Shown here piece by piece: positions 45,719-56,459 of a stretch of 64,000 bases of DNA. The notes below the pieces were generated by a model. The model saw only the letters and a list, made by a program, of their open reading frames with translations, made no database searches and was not told where the DNA came from. Each line of letters begins with the position of its first letter. Within the stretch, counting starts at the first letter, position 1. Position numbers and translations under genes: made by a program. This DNA is from Bacteroidia bacterium (lineage in GTDB: Bacteria; Bacteroidota; Bacteroidia; Flavobacteriales; Flavobacteriaceae), in contig JAUIAY010000001.1 in NCBI GenBank assembly GCA_030425285.1, forward strand, positions 916,963 to 980,962. Direction: 5' to 3'.

Positions 45719-45812
45719 ACTCTCTTAAGGGTTCAAGTTTTAAAAGGACAAAAGTGTGATTTTACGAGACTTAAAAATAGGACTAATATTTTAAAATACA
45801 ACTTTCATTAAA

Positions 45813-45844
45813 TTGCCTATCACAGTTAAAATGTACTACCTTTG
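45813..45844 (+). promoter_or_regulatory. promoter of maeB (TTG-N21-TAccTTTG)
   Basis: TTG at 45813-45815, TAccTTTG at 45837-45844, 21-bp spacer, 22 bp before the ATG. A good Bacteroidetes consensus match. Confidence 0.65.
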
Positions 45845-45866
45845 TTACTTATAAATATTCAAATTT

Positions 45867-48170
45867 ATGAGCAAGCAGAGTAGAAGACGTGAGGCCTTGG
45901 TTTATCATGCCAAGCCAACTCCTGGAAAGATAAAAGTTGTTCCAACCAAAAAATATGCCAGTCAAAGAGATTTGTCTTTGGCATACTCGCCAGGTGTAGC
46001 GGAACCTTGTCTCGAAATTGAAAAAGACAAAAACAACGTTTATAAATATACAACCAAAGGCAATTTAGTGGCCGTGATTTCAAATGGGACAGCCGTTTTA
46101 GGGCTCGGGAATATTGGTCCTGAAGCTTCAAAACCCGTTATGGAAGGGAAAGGATTGCTTTTTAAAATATTTGCCGACATTGATGTTTTTGATATTGAAA
46201 TAGATACTGAAAATATTGAAGAGTTTATAGCAACGGTCAAAAATATTGCACCAACATTCGGAGGTATTAATCTGGAAGACATCAAAGCGCCTGAAGCTTT
46301 TGAAATAGAACGTCGTTTAAAGGAAGAGTTGGATATTCCGGTGATGCACGATGATCAACATGGAACGGCTATCATTTCAGCCGCTGCTTTGATCAACGCT
46401 TTGGAATTGGCAGAAAAGAAGATTGAAGAGGTTAAGATTGTAATTAGTGGCGCAGGTGCTGCAGCCATTTCTTGTTCGAGATTATACCAAGCTTGTGGAG
46501 CAGTTCGTGAGAATATGGTTATGTTGGACAGTAAAGGGGTTATTAGACAAGACAGAGAAAATCTTACCAAAGAAAAAGCTGAATTTGCAACACATAGAAA
46601 AATTGACACGCTGGAAGAGGCTATGAAAGATGCCGATGTGTTCATTGGTTTATCAACAGCCAATATTGTTTCGCCTGAAATGCTAAAATCTATGGCTGCG
46701 AAACCTATTGTATTTGCTATGTCTAATCCAGATCCTGAAATAGCTTATGATTTAGCCATTGATACACGTGATGATATTATTATGGCCACAGGAAGAAGTG
46801 ATCATCCTAATCAAGTGAATAATGTGCTAGGTTTTCCGTTTATTTTTAGAGGTGCTTTAGATGTGCGTGCTACCAAAATAAATGAGGAAATGAAAATGGC
46901 AGCGGTCAAGGCATTGGCTGAATTGGCTAAAGAACCCGTACCAGAACAAGTGAATATTGCCTATGGCGAAACCCGCTTGACTTTTGGCACTGATTATATC
47001 ATACCAAAACCATTTGACCCAAGACTAATAGCTCAAGTGCCACCAGCTGTTGCCAAAGCAGCTATGGAAAGTGGCGTTGCCCAACAACCGATAACGGATT
47101 GGAAAAAGTATGAGGATGAATTGCTAGAGCGATCTGGTTCTGATAATAAAATAGTTCGTTTATTACTGAACAGAGCTAAAACCAATCCAAAGCGGGTTGT
47201 GTTTGCCGAAGCTGATCAATTAGATGTTTTAAAGGCTGCTCAAATTGCTTATGATGAAGGCATTGCTTTTCCAATTCTACTTGGAAGACGTGACGCCATT
47301 GAAAAGCTAAAAGAAGAAATCGAATTTGATGCCGATGTTCCTATTATTGATCCTAAATCTGACGAAGAGGAAACAAGAAAGAATAAATACGCCAAAGTCT
47401 ATTGGCAGCAGCGCAAACGAAAAGGCGTGACATTATATTCTGCAGAAAAAATAATGCGGGAACGCAATTATTTTGCAGCTATGATGGTTAATGAAGGCGA
47501 TGCCGATGCTATGATATCTGGTTACTCAAGGAGCTACCCTTCAGTGGTTAAACCTATGCTGGAGTTAATTGGTATGGCACCTGGTTCTACAAGGGTGGCA
47601 ACAACCAATGTTATGATGACACAACGAGGCCCTATGTTTTTAAGTGATACCTCAATCAATATTAATCCTTCGGCTAGCGATTTAACCAAGATTGCCCAAA
47701 TGACAGCTGGCGTGGTCAAAATGTTTGGTATGGAACCGGTTATGGCTATGATTTCTTATTCAAACTTTGGGTCATCAAAAAATCAAACAGCCACAAAAGT
47801 TGGTGAAGCTGTAGCTTATTTACACAAAAGACACCCGAATCTATTAGTTGATGGGGAGTTGCAGACTGATTTTGCTTTAAATAGTGAAATGCTTCAGGAT
47901 ATTTTTCCGTTTTCAAAATTAGCCGGTAAAAAAGTCAATACACTGATATTTCCAAACTTGGAATCGGCTAATATTACTTATAAATTATTAAAAGAGTTGA
48001 ATAAGGCAGATTCTATTGGTCCAATCATGATGGGTATGAGAAAACCAGTCCATATTTTGCAACTGGATGCTAGTGTTGATGAAATTGTAAATATGACGGC
48101 CATAGCAGTGATTGATGCGCAACAGAAAGAAAAAAAGGAATTGGAGTTAAAAGGCTTAACTGTAAAATAA
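45867..48170 (+). CDS. maeB: NADP-dependent malic enzyme with phosphotransacetylase-like domain
   Basis: 767 residues, the MaeB architecture. Malic enzyme part (1 to about 425): SLAYSPGVAEPCL with the catalytic Tyr, DIKAPEAFEIERRL, HDDQHGTAII, Rossmann motif ISGAGAAAIS (about 192-201) and AMSNPDPEI. C-terminal phosphotransacetylase-like part (about 430-767) with VVFAEADQLDVLKAA, DAMISGYSRSYPSVVKP and a final DGELQTDFALN block. It decarboxylates malate to pyruvate and makes NADPH; in characterised MaeB proteins the Pta-like part is not an active transacetylase but mediates allosteric control by acetyl-CoA. Own promoter, upstream of ruvA-sprA by 58 bp. Confidence 0.95.
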   Translation: MSKQSRRREALVYHAKPTPGKIKVVPTKKYASQRDLSLAYSPGVAEPCLEIEKDKNNVYKYTTKGNLVAVISNGTAVLGLGNIGPEASKPVMEGKGLLFKIFADIDVFDIEIDTENIEEFIATVKNIAPTFGGINLEDIKAPEAFEIERRLKEELDIPVMHDDQHGTAIISAAALINALELAEKKIEEVKIVISGAGAAAISCSRLYQACGAVRENMVMLDSKGVIRQDRENLTKEKAEFATHRKIDTLEEAMKDADVFIGLSTANIVSPEMLKSMAAKPIVFAMSNPDPEIAYDLAIDTRDDIIMATGRSDHPNQVNNVLGFPFIFRGALDVRATKINEEMKMAAVKALAELAKEPVPEQVNIAYGETRLTFGTDYIIPKPFDPRLIAQVPPAVAKAAMESGVAQQPITDWKKYEDELLERSGSDNKIVRLLLNRAKTNPKRVVFAEADQLDVLKAAQIAYDEGIAFPILLGRRDAIEKLKEEIEFDADVPIIDPKSDEEETRKNKYAKVYWQQRKRKGVTLYSAEKIMRERNYFAAMMVNEGDADAMISGYSRSYPSVVKPMLELIGMAPGSTRVATTNVMMTQRGPMFLSDTSININPSASDLTKIAQMTAGVVKMFGMEPVMAMISYSNFGSSKNQTATKVGEAVAYLHKRHPNLLVDGELQTDFALNSEMLQDIFPFSKLAGKKVNTLIFPNLESANITYKLLKELNKADSIGPIMMGMRKPVHILQLDASVDEIVNMTAIAVIDAQQKEKKELELKGLTVK

Positions 48171-48176
48171 AACAAC

Positions 48177-48206
48177 TTTGTTTTGTAAATAATTTTATTA
48201 CATTTG
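48177..48206 (+). promoter_or_regulatory. promoter of ruvA-sprA (TTTG-N18-TAcaTTTG)
   Basis: TTTG at 48177-48180 and TAcaTTTG at 48199-48206, 23 bp before the ruvA ATG. It lies directly after the maeB stop. Confidence 0.6.
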
Positions 48207-48228
48207 AGAGTTAATAGATTCCTATTTA

Positions 48229-48810
48229 ATGATTTCACATATTCAAGGAAAACTTGTCGAAAAAAAACCAACAAATGTTATCATTGATTGTGGCGGAGTT
48301 GGCTACCATTTAAACATTTCATTACACACTTTTTCTCAAATTCCAGACCAGGAAAACTTAAAGCTTTATACACATCTGCAAGTCAAGGAAGATTCGCATA
48401 CGCTTTTTGGATTCACCACTACATCTGAGAGGGAAATTTTCAGACTTTTAATATCAGTAAGTGGCGTAGGTGCTAGTACGGCGCGTACTATGTTGTCATC
48501 TCTAACTCCAAAACAAGTTAAAGAAGGCATAGCAGTTGGAGACGTAGCATTAATTCAATCCATTAAAGGCATTGGAGCCAAAACCGCTCAACGAGTAATT
48601 TTGGATTTAAAAGATAAAATTTTGAAAGTCTACGATATTGATGAAAATTCTGCTCTGGAAAGCAATACAAATAAAGATGAAGCGTTATCAGCATTAGAAG
48701 TTTTGGGCTTTTTGAAAAAACAATCAGAACGAGTAGTAGATAAAATCTTGTCTCAAGACCCTAAAGCTGATGTAGAAACTATTATAAAGCAAGCGCTAAA
48801 AAATTTATAA
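48229..48810 (+). CDS. ruvA: Holliday junction DNA-binding protein RuvA
   Basis: 193 residues: OB-fold domain I (1 to about 63, MISHIQGKLVEKKPTNVIIDCGGVGYHL), domain II with two helix-hairpin-helix motifs (VSGVGASTARTML about 82-94 and IKGIGAKTAQRVI about 117-129), and flexible domain III (about 145-193) that contacts RuvB. It targets RuvB to Holliday junctions. Its stop codon touches the first possible sprA start codon, linking it with the secretion gene. Confidence 0.96.
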   Translation: MISHIQGKLVEKKPTNVIIDCGGVGYHLNISLHTFSQIPDQENLKLYTHLQVKEDSHTLFGFTTTSEREIFRLLISVSGVGASTARTMLSSLTPKQVKEGIAVGDVALIQSIKGIGAKTAQRVILDLKDKILKVYDIDENSALESNTNKDEALSALEVLGFLKKQSERVVDKILSQDPKADVETIIKQALKNL

Positions 48811-51800
48811 TTGATTTTGAATACAACCAACTCAACTATATTTATATCATATAAAAACCACCTAGTTACCATTGTTGCTCTATTTTGCTCATGGTTGGCT
48901 TTTTCTCAAGAACCTGTTGTACAAGATTCAACTGAAACAGCTACAGGTTTCAATTTAGGTAATATGCAATTACCTAATCCCAATAGTATAGAATCAAAGT
49001 ATACTTATGATCCAATTACTGATAGGTACATTTATACGGAGACAGTAGGGAGTTTTAATATTAATTATCCAATAATTCTTACAAGAGAAGAATTTGAAGA
49101 TTTAGTTTTAAGAGAAAGTATTCAGTCATATTATAAGCAACAGATAGATGCACTTGATGGAAATAAAGAGGGTTCTGAAGAAGAGCAGCGAAATTTGCTT
49201 CCTGAGTTCTATGTAAATTCGGGTTTTTTTGAAACTATTTTTGGAAGCAATACCATTGAAGTAATACCTCAAGGTTCAGTTGAGATGGATTTAGGTATTT
49301 TGTATACTAAACAAGATAACCCAGCATTTTCGCCCAGAAATAGAAGTAGCTTCACTTTTGATTTTGATCAACGTATTAGTTTGAGTTTATTGGGTAAAGT
49401 TGGAACTAGACTACAGGTTACAGCTAATTATGATACTGAATCTACTTTTGATTTTCAAAACCTTATTAAGCTAGAATATACACCAACGGAAGATGATATT
49501 ATCCAAAAAATTGAAGTAGGTAATGTCAGTATGCCTCTAAATAGTTCTCTTATAACTGGAGCACAAAGTCTATTTGGTGTTAAAACGCAACTGCAGTTTG
49601 GTAGAACAACAATTACTGGTGTTTTTTCCGAACAACGTTCGGATAGAAGAACCGTCGTTGCTCAAGGAGGCGGTACATTGGAGGAATTTGACTTCTTTGC
49701 GAGAGACTATGATGAAAACCGTCACTTCTTTTTAGCACATTATTTTAGGGATCACTATGACGAAGCATTGGCAAATTATCCTTTTATAAATACTAATGTT
49801 CAGATAACCAGAATTGAAGTTTGGGTTACTAATAGAACCAATAGAACAGAAAACGTCCGAAACATTGTAGCGATTCAGGATTTAGGAGAATCCAATCCAG
49901 ACCCTGATGCCAATGATATTTATTTACAACCTATACCACCTGGATTTTTAAATGCTGGACCCAATGCTTTTCCTGACAACGGGAATAATGATTTTGACCC
50001 AACTGCCATTGGAACAGGATCGGTTTTGAATGATTTGATTAGGGATATTGCTACTGCTCAACAAGGTTTTGGAGCTTTATCTAATAGAGTAAATGAAGGA
50101 TCGGATTATGCAAAACTCGAAAACGCCAGAAAATTAACCGAAGGTCAGGAATATACAGTCAACACGCAATTGGGATATATTTCTTTAAATCAGCGTTTGT
50201 TGAATGATGAAGTGATTGCTGTTGCCTTTCAATATACAGTTGGCGGGCAAGTATTTCAAGTAGGTGAATTTGCTAATGGAGGTGTTGATCCAACAGGAGT
50301 TGATGATACTGGAACCATTACAACTGTTACCAACAACAGTTTGGTCTTAAAATTACTGAAAAGCCCAGTTACCAATGTGCAGCAACCTATTTGGGATTTA
50401 ATGATGAAGAACATCTATGATACAGGTGCCTATCAGTTAAGTCAAGAAGATTTCAAGTTAAATATTTTTTATAATGAGGCTTCTCCTTTAAACTTTATTT
50501 CACCAGTTGCAGGAACAGCATTTCCTGATTTTGAAGGAAACCCTATTCAAGAAACCACCTTGCTGCGATTATTCAATTTAGATAGATTAAATTTTAATAA
50601 CGATCCTCAAGCCAATGGTGATGGGTTTTTTGATTTTGTGCCCGGAATAACCGTGTTGCCTCAAAATGGTAAAATTATTTTCACAAAAGTTGAACCGTTT
50701 GGGGAGTATCTTTTTAACACACTGGCATTAGGAGGTGAGGATTACAACAATACAGCAACTTATAACGGCAACCAAGCCAAGTATGTTTATGATATTCTTT
50801 ATAAGGAAACCAAAACAGCAGCATTGGAAGAAGCCGATAAAAACAAATTTAAAATTAAAGGACGGTACAAGTCTTCAGGAAGTGATGGAATTCCAATTGG
50901 TGCGTTTAATGTACCTCGTGGTTCGGTAACAGTAACTGCGGGTGGCCGAACATTGGTTGAAGGTATCGATTACACTGTAAATTACACTCAAGGTACTGTT
51001 CAGATTTTGGATGAAGCTCTCAAGGCTTCCAATACACCAATTCAGGTCTCCACTGAAAACAATGCTGTTTTTGGTCAACAAACCAAACGATTTACAGGTG
51101 TTAATGTTGAACATAAATTCAGCGAAAATTTTGTTATTGGCGGTACATGGTTGCACTTAAATGAAAGACCTATTACACAAAAAGCAAATTATGCCCAAGA
51201 ACCTATAAACAACCATATTTTTGGTTTTAATGGAAACTATTCGACCGAGGTTCCTTTCTTAACACGAATGGTTAATAAACTTCCTAATATTGATACCGAT
51301 GTGCCTTCTAATGTGTCCTTGAGAGGGGAATTTGCTTATTTGGCACCAGGTTCACCTAAAGGTACAGACTTTCAAGGAGAAGCCACTTCCTATGTTGATG
51401 ACTTTGAAGGAACTCAAAACAATATCGATTTAAAATCGCCACAATCTTGGTATTTATCAAGTAGGCCTAGAGGAATTAATAATAATGATGATGACCAAAA
51501 TGGTATTGAACAAGGATTTAACCGAGCGATGCTAAACTGGTATTTTATTGACCCAATATTTTATAGCAACCGAGCACCAGATGGTATAAGTGATGACGAT
51601 ATATCGGATTTGTTTACCAGTCGAGTGTTTATCAATGAGCTTTTTCCACAACAAGACATAGCCCAAGGGCAAACAACAATTCTGAATACTTTGGATTTAG
51701 CATTCTACCCTGAAGAAAGAGGGCCTTATAATTTCCAGACCACCAATATTGATATTAGTTCCAATACACTTACTAATCCTGAGGATAGCTGGGCTGGTAT

Positions 51801-54800
51801 AACCCGACAAATAACCTCTACCGATTTTGAGCAGGCCAATGTGGAGTACATTGAGTTTTGGTTACAGGATCCTTTTCAGGAAAATCCTACTAACACTGGT
51901 GGAAAATTAATATTTAACCTTGGGAACATTTCTGAAGACATTATTAAAGACGGTAGAAAGCTTTACGAGAACGGTTTACCAGCTGACGGTAATGTTATTG
52001 GAGTGCTTCCAGAGTCACCATCATGGGGAACAGTTTACCCTCAAAACCAATCATTGATTTATGCTTTTGATACAACAGGAGATGAACGTACCAATCAGGA
52101 TGTTGGATATGATGGCTATGATGACAATGAAGAACGTACCAAGTTTTTGCCCTTTGCATCATTAAATGACCCTGCAAATGATAACTACACGTATTTCTTG
52201 AATGCAGAAGGAGATATTTTTGAACGCTACAAGCGTTATAATGGTGTGCAAGGTAACTCCCCTGATACGTTTTCAGACACCAATCGAGGAGCAAATCCAC
52301 AACCCGACGTTGAGGATGTAAACCGAGATAACACCATGAATACAATTGATAGTTATTTTGAATATGAACTGGATCTAACACCTGCCACCTTGAATATTAA
52401 CAACCCGTATATTGTTGATATTAAAAACACAGAAATAAGAAATCTTCCCAATGGTCAAACTGTGACACCAGTTTGGTATCAGTTTAGAATTCCAGTTACT
52501 GAATACACCAATGCAGAAGGCGGTATTACAGACTTACGATCTATTCGTTTTGCACGTATGTATGTCAAGGAATTTTCTGAAAAAACAGTTTTCCGTTTCG
52601 GAACATTAGATTTAGTAAGAAGTGAATGGAGACGTTATACACAAACCTTGGATGAGGACGAAGGCGATCCGTCTTTAGATAATACCGAGTTTTCAGTTGG
52701 TGTTATCAGTACGTTGAAAAATGATGGCAGTTACCAATCGCCTCCAGGAGTAGATCCTGAAGAATTGTTCAATAACAATACCGTTATAAGACAAAACGAA
52801 CAATCTTTATTGGTAAACGTTTGCGATTTGGAATCTCATGACGGTCGAGCTGTATTCAAAAATATTAACGTAGATATGCGTCAGTATAAGCGATTACGTA
52901 TGTTTATGCATGCCGAACCAGGCAATACTCCAGGTTTAACCGATGATGATTTAGTTGGTTTTATAAGGATGGGTAACGATTTGACACAAAACTATTATCA
53001 AATTGAAGTGCCTTTAAAAGTTTCCCAAGGGTTATCTCGTGAAGCTTTGTGGCCAGAAGAAAACCAGATTAATTTACCGTTAAAAGTTCTTCAGGAAATA
53101 AAAGCAAAATCAATTGCCTCGGGCAATATCAGTAATCCAGACCCTACATATTATGATGTCATTAGAGAAGAAGTTGGTGAAACTCCAGTCTTGGAATACG
53201 ACCCTATACCTGCTGGAATAGGCAGTGGAGATGCTTACCATCGTGTAGCTATTGTAGGTAATCCTAATTTTGGAGACATTAGAACCTTGATGGTTGGTGT
53301 TAAAAACCGATCTAATGTCAATCAATGTGGTGTCCTTTGGTTTAATGAGCTGCGTTTGTCTGATATGGAAAACAAAGGTGGTTGGGCAGCTATCTTGAGT
53401 ATGGATTCCAATATTGCAGATTTTGCCAGTGTAAGTGCCACGGGTAGACAAAGTACGTCTGGATTTGGAAGTATTGAACAAGGGCCTATTGAGAGAAGTA
53501 TTGAAGATGTGGTTCAGTACGACGTGGTTACCAATGTTAATTTGGGGCAGCTCTTACCAAAAAAATGGGGTGTAGAGATACCATTTAATTATGGTGTTGG
53601 TGAAGAAAAAATCACACCAAAGTTTGATGAGTTTTATAGGGATATTGAATTGGAAACCCAATTGGACAACAATGCCAATCAGGATTCTATTTTAAATGTT
53701 AATGAGAATTATACAAAACGGAAGAGTATTAACTTTATTGGAGTTCGAAAAGTCAGGACTGGAGAAGGTACACCACGTTTTTACGATGTAGAAAATTTCA
53801 CCTTTAATTATTCCTATAACAAAGTTGAACATCGTGATTTTGAAATAGAAAGTTCGGTTGATAAAAACTTACGCACAGGAGTAAACTACGCCTATAACTT
53901 TAATCCTTTGGTAATCGAACCATTTAAGAAAAACGATTCTCTCTTTACTGGAAAGTATTGGAAGCTTCTCAAGGACTTTAATATAAACCCGTTACCCACA
54001 AGCTTTGTTGTTAACACTAACATTAACAGACAATTCAATAAGCAAAAGTTTAGAGAAATTGATTTATCCGGAGGTAATATTGGACTTGAAGAATTGTTTA
54101 GGAGAAATTACACATTCGATTTTGGTTATACCATTAATTATAACCTAACAAACTCTTTGAGTTTGAATTTTACGGCTTCAAACGTCAATATTGTTAGGAA
54201 CTATTTTAAGAATGATATACTTAATGGCGAACAGGATCCAGAGTTGGATATTTGGGATGGTATGTTTGATTTTGGAGATCCTAACACACAGTATCAGCAA
54301 TTAGGAATCAACTATCAAATACCATTAAATAAAATTCCAACATTTGCATTTATTGATGCCGACTATTCCTATAGTGGTGAATTCCAATGGCAAAAAGGTT
54401 CAGATTTATTTGGGGATTTAGAAGTAGATGGACAGACTTATGATTTAGGGAATACTATATCCAACGCCAATCAGCACACGTTGAACACGACACTCAACAT
54501 GAATAAGTTTTACAATTATATTGGCCTAAAAAAGAAACCAGTTAGAAGAACAGGTTCTTCAAGACCAATTTCCAGAGATAATAAAACGAGTTTACCTTCA
54601 AAAGATGGTAAAGAAGAAGATAAGCAGCCTCAAAAAAAAGTGTCTAATAATGGAGGCACAAAATTGTTGAACACTGGAATAGGAATTTTAACCAGTGTTA
54701 AACGTATGACGTTCAACTATTCTGAAACTAATGGAACCTACCTGCCAGGATACTTACAAACACCAGGATTTATAGGTACTTTAAAACCAACAACAGGTTT

Positions 54801-56019
54801 TACGTTTGGTAGTCAACGCGATGTCAGGGAAATGGCAGCTAGAAGAGGATGGTTAACGCTCTATCCAGAATTTAATGACCAATACCGTGTAAACAAAACA
54901 CGTCAGTTTGATTATACAGCAACTGTAGAACCTTTCAAGGATTTAAAGATCGATTTGGTTGGAAATAGAATTTATGCCGAAAATTACACAGAGAATTACC
55001 GTGTAAATGATTTAGGTGACGAATTGGAGTATGAATCCCTAACGCCAAACTCGTTTGGAAATTTCAATATTTCAACAGTTTTAATAAAAACGGCATTTAG
55101 CAAAAGTGATGAAACCCAATCTAAAGCTTTCAACGAGTTTAGAAATAATCGATTAACAGTTGCTAATAGATTGGCCGAAGAATTCTATGGCTCTACTGCT
55201 TTCCCGGTTGATGCCGAAGGCTATCCTGTAGGTTTTGGAAAAAACAGTCAGGCTGTATTATTACCATCTTTTTTATCAGCTTATTCTGGTCAAGATGCAG
55301 GAAAAGTTTCTTTAAGTGCCTTCAGGGATGTGCCTATTCCTAACTGGGATCTTAAATACACAGGTTTGATGAACTTTAAGTGGTTTAAGGATCGATTCAA
55401 GCGTTTTTCTATTATTCACGGATATCGCTCAAACTATACCATTAACCAATTCCGTTCTAATTTAGATTATGATCCTGATAATCCTACCGAAGTTGACCAA
55501 AGCGGTAATTTCAAGAACAAAACCATATATAGTAACATTAACCTAGCAGAAATGTTTACGCCTTTGTTTAGGATAGATATGGAGATGAACAACTCTATCA
55601 AGATATTGGCCGAAATGAAAAAAGATAGATTGTTGTCTTTAAGTTTTGATAATAACTTGATGACCGAAATCCAAGGGAACGAGTACATTTTAGGATTGGG
55701 TTATAGAGTTAAGGATGTTAGAATAAAATCTAAACTGGCAGGACCACGCCGGATGATAGTGAGTGATTTGAACATGAAAGCTGATGTGTCGGTTCGTGAA
55801 AACAAAACCATAATCAGGTACCTAGATTTAGATAATAACCAAATTACCTCTGGGCAAACTATTTGGTCAGCAAAATTCACAGCCGATTATGCTTTTAGCA
55901 AACACTTAACGGGTATTTTCTATTTTGATTATGCGTTTTCGGAGTATGCTATTTCTACAGCGTTTCCGCAAACTACTATCCGTTCGGGTATAACATTGCG
56001 ATATAATTTCGGTAATTAA
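48811..56019 (+). CDS. sprA: SprA, outer-membrane translocon of the type 9 secretion system
   Basis: 2402 residues, the size of SprA/Sov, a single 36-strand barrel through which type 9 substrates (gliding adhesins, secreted enzymes) cross the outer membrane. Signal-like segment about 15-33 ending AFSQE; long Asn/Asp-rich beta-strand sequence throughout, the SprA N-terminal block MPLNSSLITGAQSLFGVKTQLQFG (about 240-260), and a final strand RSGITLRYNFGN. There is no ATG near the start; TTG at 48811 (or 48817) directly after the ruvA stop is the only sensible initiation. SprA normally works with PorV, a plug protein and the GldKLMN motor, none of which lies here. Identification rests on length, composition and the ruvA-sprA-gcvH order. 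Confidence 0.92.
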   Translation: MILNTTNSTIFISYKNHLVTIVALFCSWLAFSQEPVVQDSTETATGFNLGNMQLPNPNSIESKYTYDPITDRYIYTETVGSFNINYPIILTREEFEDLVLRESIQSYYKQQIDALDGNKEGSEEEQRNLLPEFYVNSGFFETIFGSNTIEVIPQGSVEMDLGILYTKQDNPAFSPRNRSSFTFDFDQRISLSLLGKVGTRLQVTANYDTESTFDFQNLIKLEYTPTEDDIIQKIEVGNVSMPLNSSLITGAQSLFGVKTQLQFGRTTITGVFSEQRSDRRTVVAQGGGTLEEFDFFARDYDENRHFFLAHYFRDHYDEALANYPFINTNVQITRIEVWVTNRTNRTENVRNIVAIQDLGESNPDPDANDIYLQPIPPGFLNAGPNAFPDNGNNDFDPTAIGTGSVLNDLIRDIATAQQGFGALSNRVNEGSDYAKLENARKLTEGQEYTVNTQLGYISLNQRLLNDEVIAVAFQYTVGGQVFQVGEFANGGVDPTGVDDTGTITTVTNNSLVLKLLKSPVTNVQQPIWDLMMKNIYDTGAYQLSQEDFKLNIFYNEASPLNFISPVAGTAFPDFEGNPIQETTLLRLFNLDRLNFNNDPQANGDGFFDFVPGITVLPQNGKIIFTKVEPFGEYLFNTLALGGEDYNNTATYNGNQAKYVYDILYKETKTAALEEADKNKFKIKGRYKSSGSDGIPIGAFNVPRGSVTVTAGGRTLVEGIDYTVNYTQGTVQILDEALKASNTPIQVSTENNAVFGQQTKRFTGVNVEHKFSENFVIGGTWLHLNERPITQKANYAQEPINNHIFGFNGNYSTEVPFLTRMVNKLPNIDTDVPSNVSLRGEFAYLAPGSPKGTDFQGEATSYVDDFEGTQNNIDLKSPQSWYLSSRPRGINNNDDDQNGIEQGFNRAMLNWYFIDPIFYSNRAPDGISDDDISDLFTSRVFINELFPQQDIAQGQTTILNTLDLAFYPEERGPYNFQTTNIDISSNTLTNPEDSWAGITRQITSTDFEQANVEYIEFWLQDPFQENPTNTGGKLIFNLGNISEDIIKDGRKLYENGLPADGNVIGVLPESPSWGTVYPQNQSLIYAFDTTGDERTNQDVGYDGYDDNEERTKFLPFASLNDPANDNYTYFLNAEGDIFERYKRYNGVQGNSPDTFSDTNRGANPQPDVEDVNRDNTMNTIDSYFEYELDLTPATLNINNPYIVDIKNTEIRNLPNGQTVTPVWYQFRIPVTEYTNAEGGITDLRSIRFARMYVKEFSEKTVFRFGTLDLVRSEWRRYTQTLDEDEGDPSLDNTEFSVGVISTLKNDGSYQSPPGVDPEELFNNNTVIRQNEQSLLVNVCDLESHDGRAVFKNINVDMRQYKRLRMFMHAEPGNTPGLTDDDLVGFIRMGNDLTQNYYQIEVPLKVSQGLSREALWPEENQINLPLKVLQEIKAKSIASGNISNPDPTYYDVIREEVGETPVLEYDPIPAGIGSGDAYHRVAIVGNPNFGDIRTLMVGVKNRSNVNQCGVLWFNELRLSDMENKGGWAAILSMDSNIADFASVSATGRQSTSGFGSIEQGPIERSIEDVVQYDVVTNVNLGQLLPKKWGVEIPFNYGVGEEKITPKFDEFYRDIELETQLDNNANQDSILNVNENYTKRKSINFIGVRKVRTGEGTPRFYDVENFTFNYSYNKVEHRDFEIESSVDKNLRTGVNYAYNFNPLVIEPFKKNDSLFTGKYWKLLKDFNINPLPTSFVVNTNINRQFNKQKFREIDLSGGNIGLEELFRRNYTFDFGYTINYNLTNSLSLNFTASNVNIVRNYFKNDILNGEQDPELDIWDGMFDFGDPNTQYQQLGINYQIPLNKIPTFAFIDADYSYSGEFQWQKGSDLFGDLEVDGQTYDLGNTISNANQHTLNTTLNMNKFYNYIGLKKKPVRRTGSSRPISRDNKTSLPSKDGKEEDKQPQKKVSNNGGTKLLNTGIGILTSVKRMTFNYSETNGTYLPGYLQTPGFIGTLKPTTGFTFGSQRDVREMAARRGWLTLYPEFNDQYRVNKTRQFDYTATVEPFKDLKIDLVGNRIYAENYTENYRVNDLGDELEYESLTPNSFGNFNISTVLIKTAFSKSDETQSKAFNEFRNNRLTVANRLAEEFYGSTAFPVDAEGYPVGFGKNSQAVLLPSFLSAYSGQDAGKVSLSAFRDVPIPNWDLKYTGLMNFKWFKDRFKRFSIIHGYRSNYTINQFRSNLDYDPDNPTEVDQSGNFKNKTIYSNINLAEMFTPLFRIDMEMNNSIKILAEMKKDRLLSLSFDNNLMTEIQGNEYILGLGYRVKDVRIKSKLAGPRRMIVSDLNMKADVSVRENKTIIRYLDLDNNQITSGQTIWSAKFTADYAFSKHLTGIFYFDYAFSEYAISTAFPQTTIRSGITLRYNFGN

Positions 56020-56029
56020 AAACTATTTG

Positions 56030-56060
56030 TTTGATTTTAGTAATCGAATAAATACATTTG
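56030..56060 (+). promoter_or_regulatory. promoter of gcvH (TTTG-N19-TAcaTTTG)
   Basis: TTTG 56030-56033 and TAcaTTTG 56053-56060 with exactly 19 bp between, 18 bp before the ATG. As clear as the tRNA-Gln promoter. Confidence 0.75.
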
Positions 56061-56078
56061 TAAAAAATTTAATTAACC

Positions 56079-56459
56079 ATGAATATACCATCAGAATTAA
56101 AGTATACCAAAGACCATGAATGGGTTAAACTAGAAGGCGATGTGGCCACAGTTGGCATTACGGATTTTGCTCAAAGTGAATTGGGCGATATTGTTTATGT
56201 AGAAGTTGAAACAGTTGATGAGTCTTTAGAAGCTGATGAAATTTTTGGAACTGTTGAAGCTGTTAAAACCGTTTCCGATTTATTCTTGCCTGTTTCAGGC
56301 GAAATCATTGAGTTCAACGAGTCTTTGGAAGACGAGCCAGAAAAGGTCAATACTGATCCTTATGGAGAAGGCTGGATGATAAAAGTAAAATGTTCTGATG
56401 TTTCTCAAGTTGACAGTTTGATGTCTTCTGATGCATACAAAGAACTAATTGGTGCTTAA
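56079..56459 (+). CDS. gcvH: glycine cleavage system H protein
   Basis: 126 residues, full length. [25 protein letters not shown] at the start and the lipoyl site [12 protein letters not shown] with Lys63, the residue that carries lipoate. The H protein shuttles the aminomethyl group from P to T protein and meets L protein. No gcvP or gcvT is adjacent, which is common in Bacteroidetes. Confidence 0.96.
   Translation: MNIPSELKYTKDHEWVKLEGDVATVGITDFAQSELGDIVYVEVETVDESLEADEIFGTVEAVKTVSDLFLPVSGEIIEFNESLEDEPEKVNTDPYGEGWMIKVKCSDVSQVDSLMSSDAYKELIGA

Noticed and set aside
51995-52381. 128-residue antisense frame inside sprA
   Set aside because: Unlikely composition (His, Tyr, Cys rich), no start signal, and wholly within sprA.
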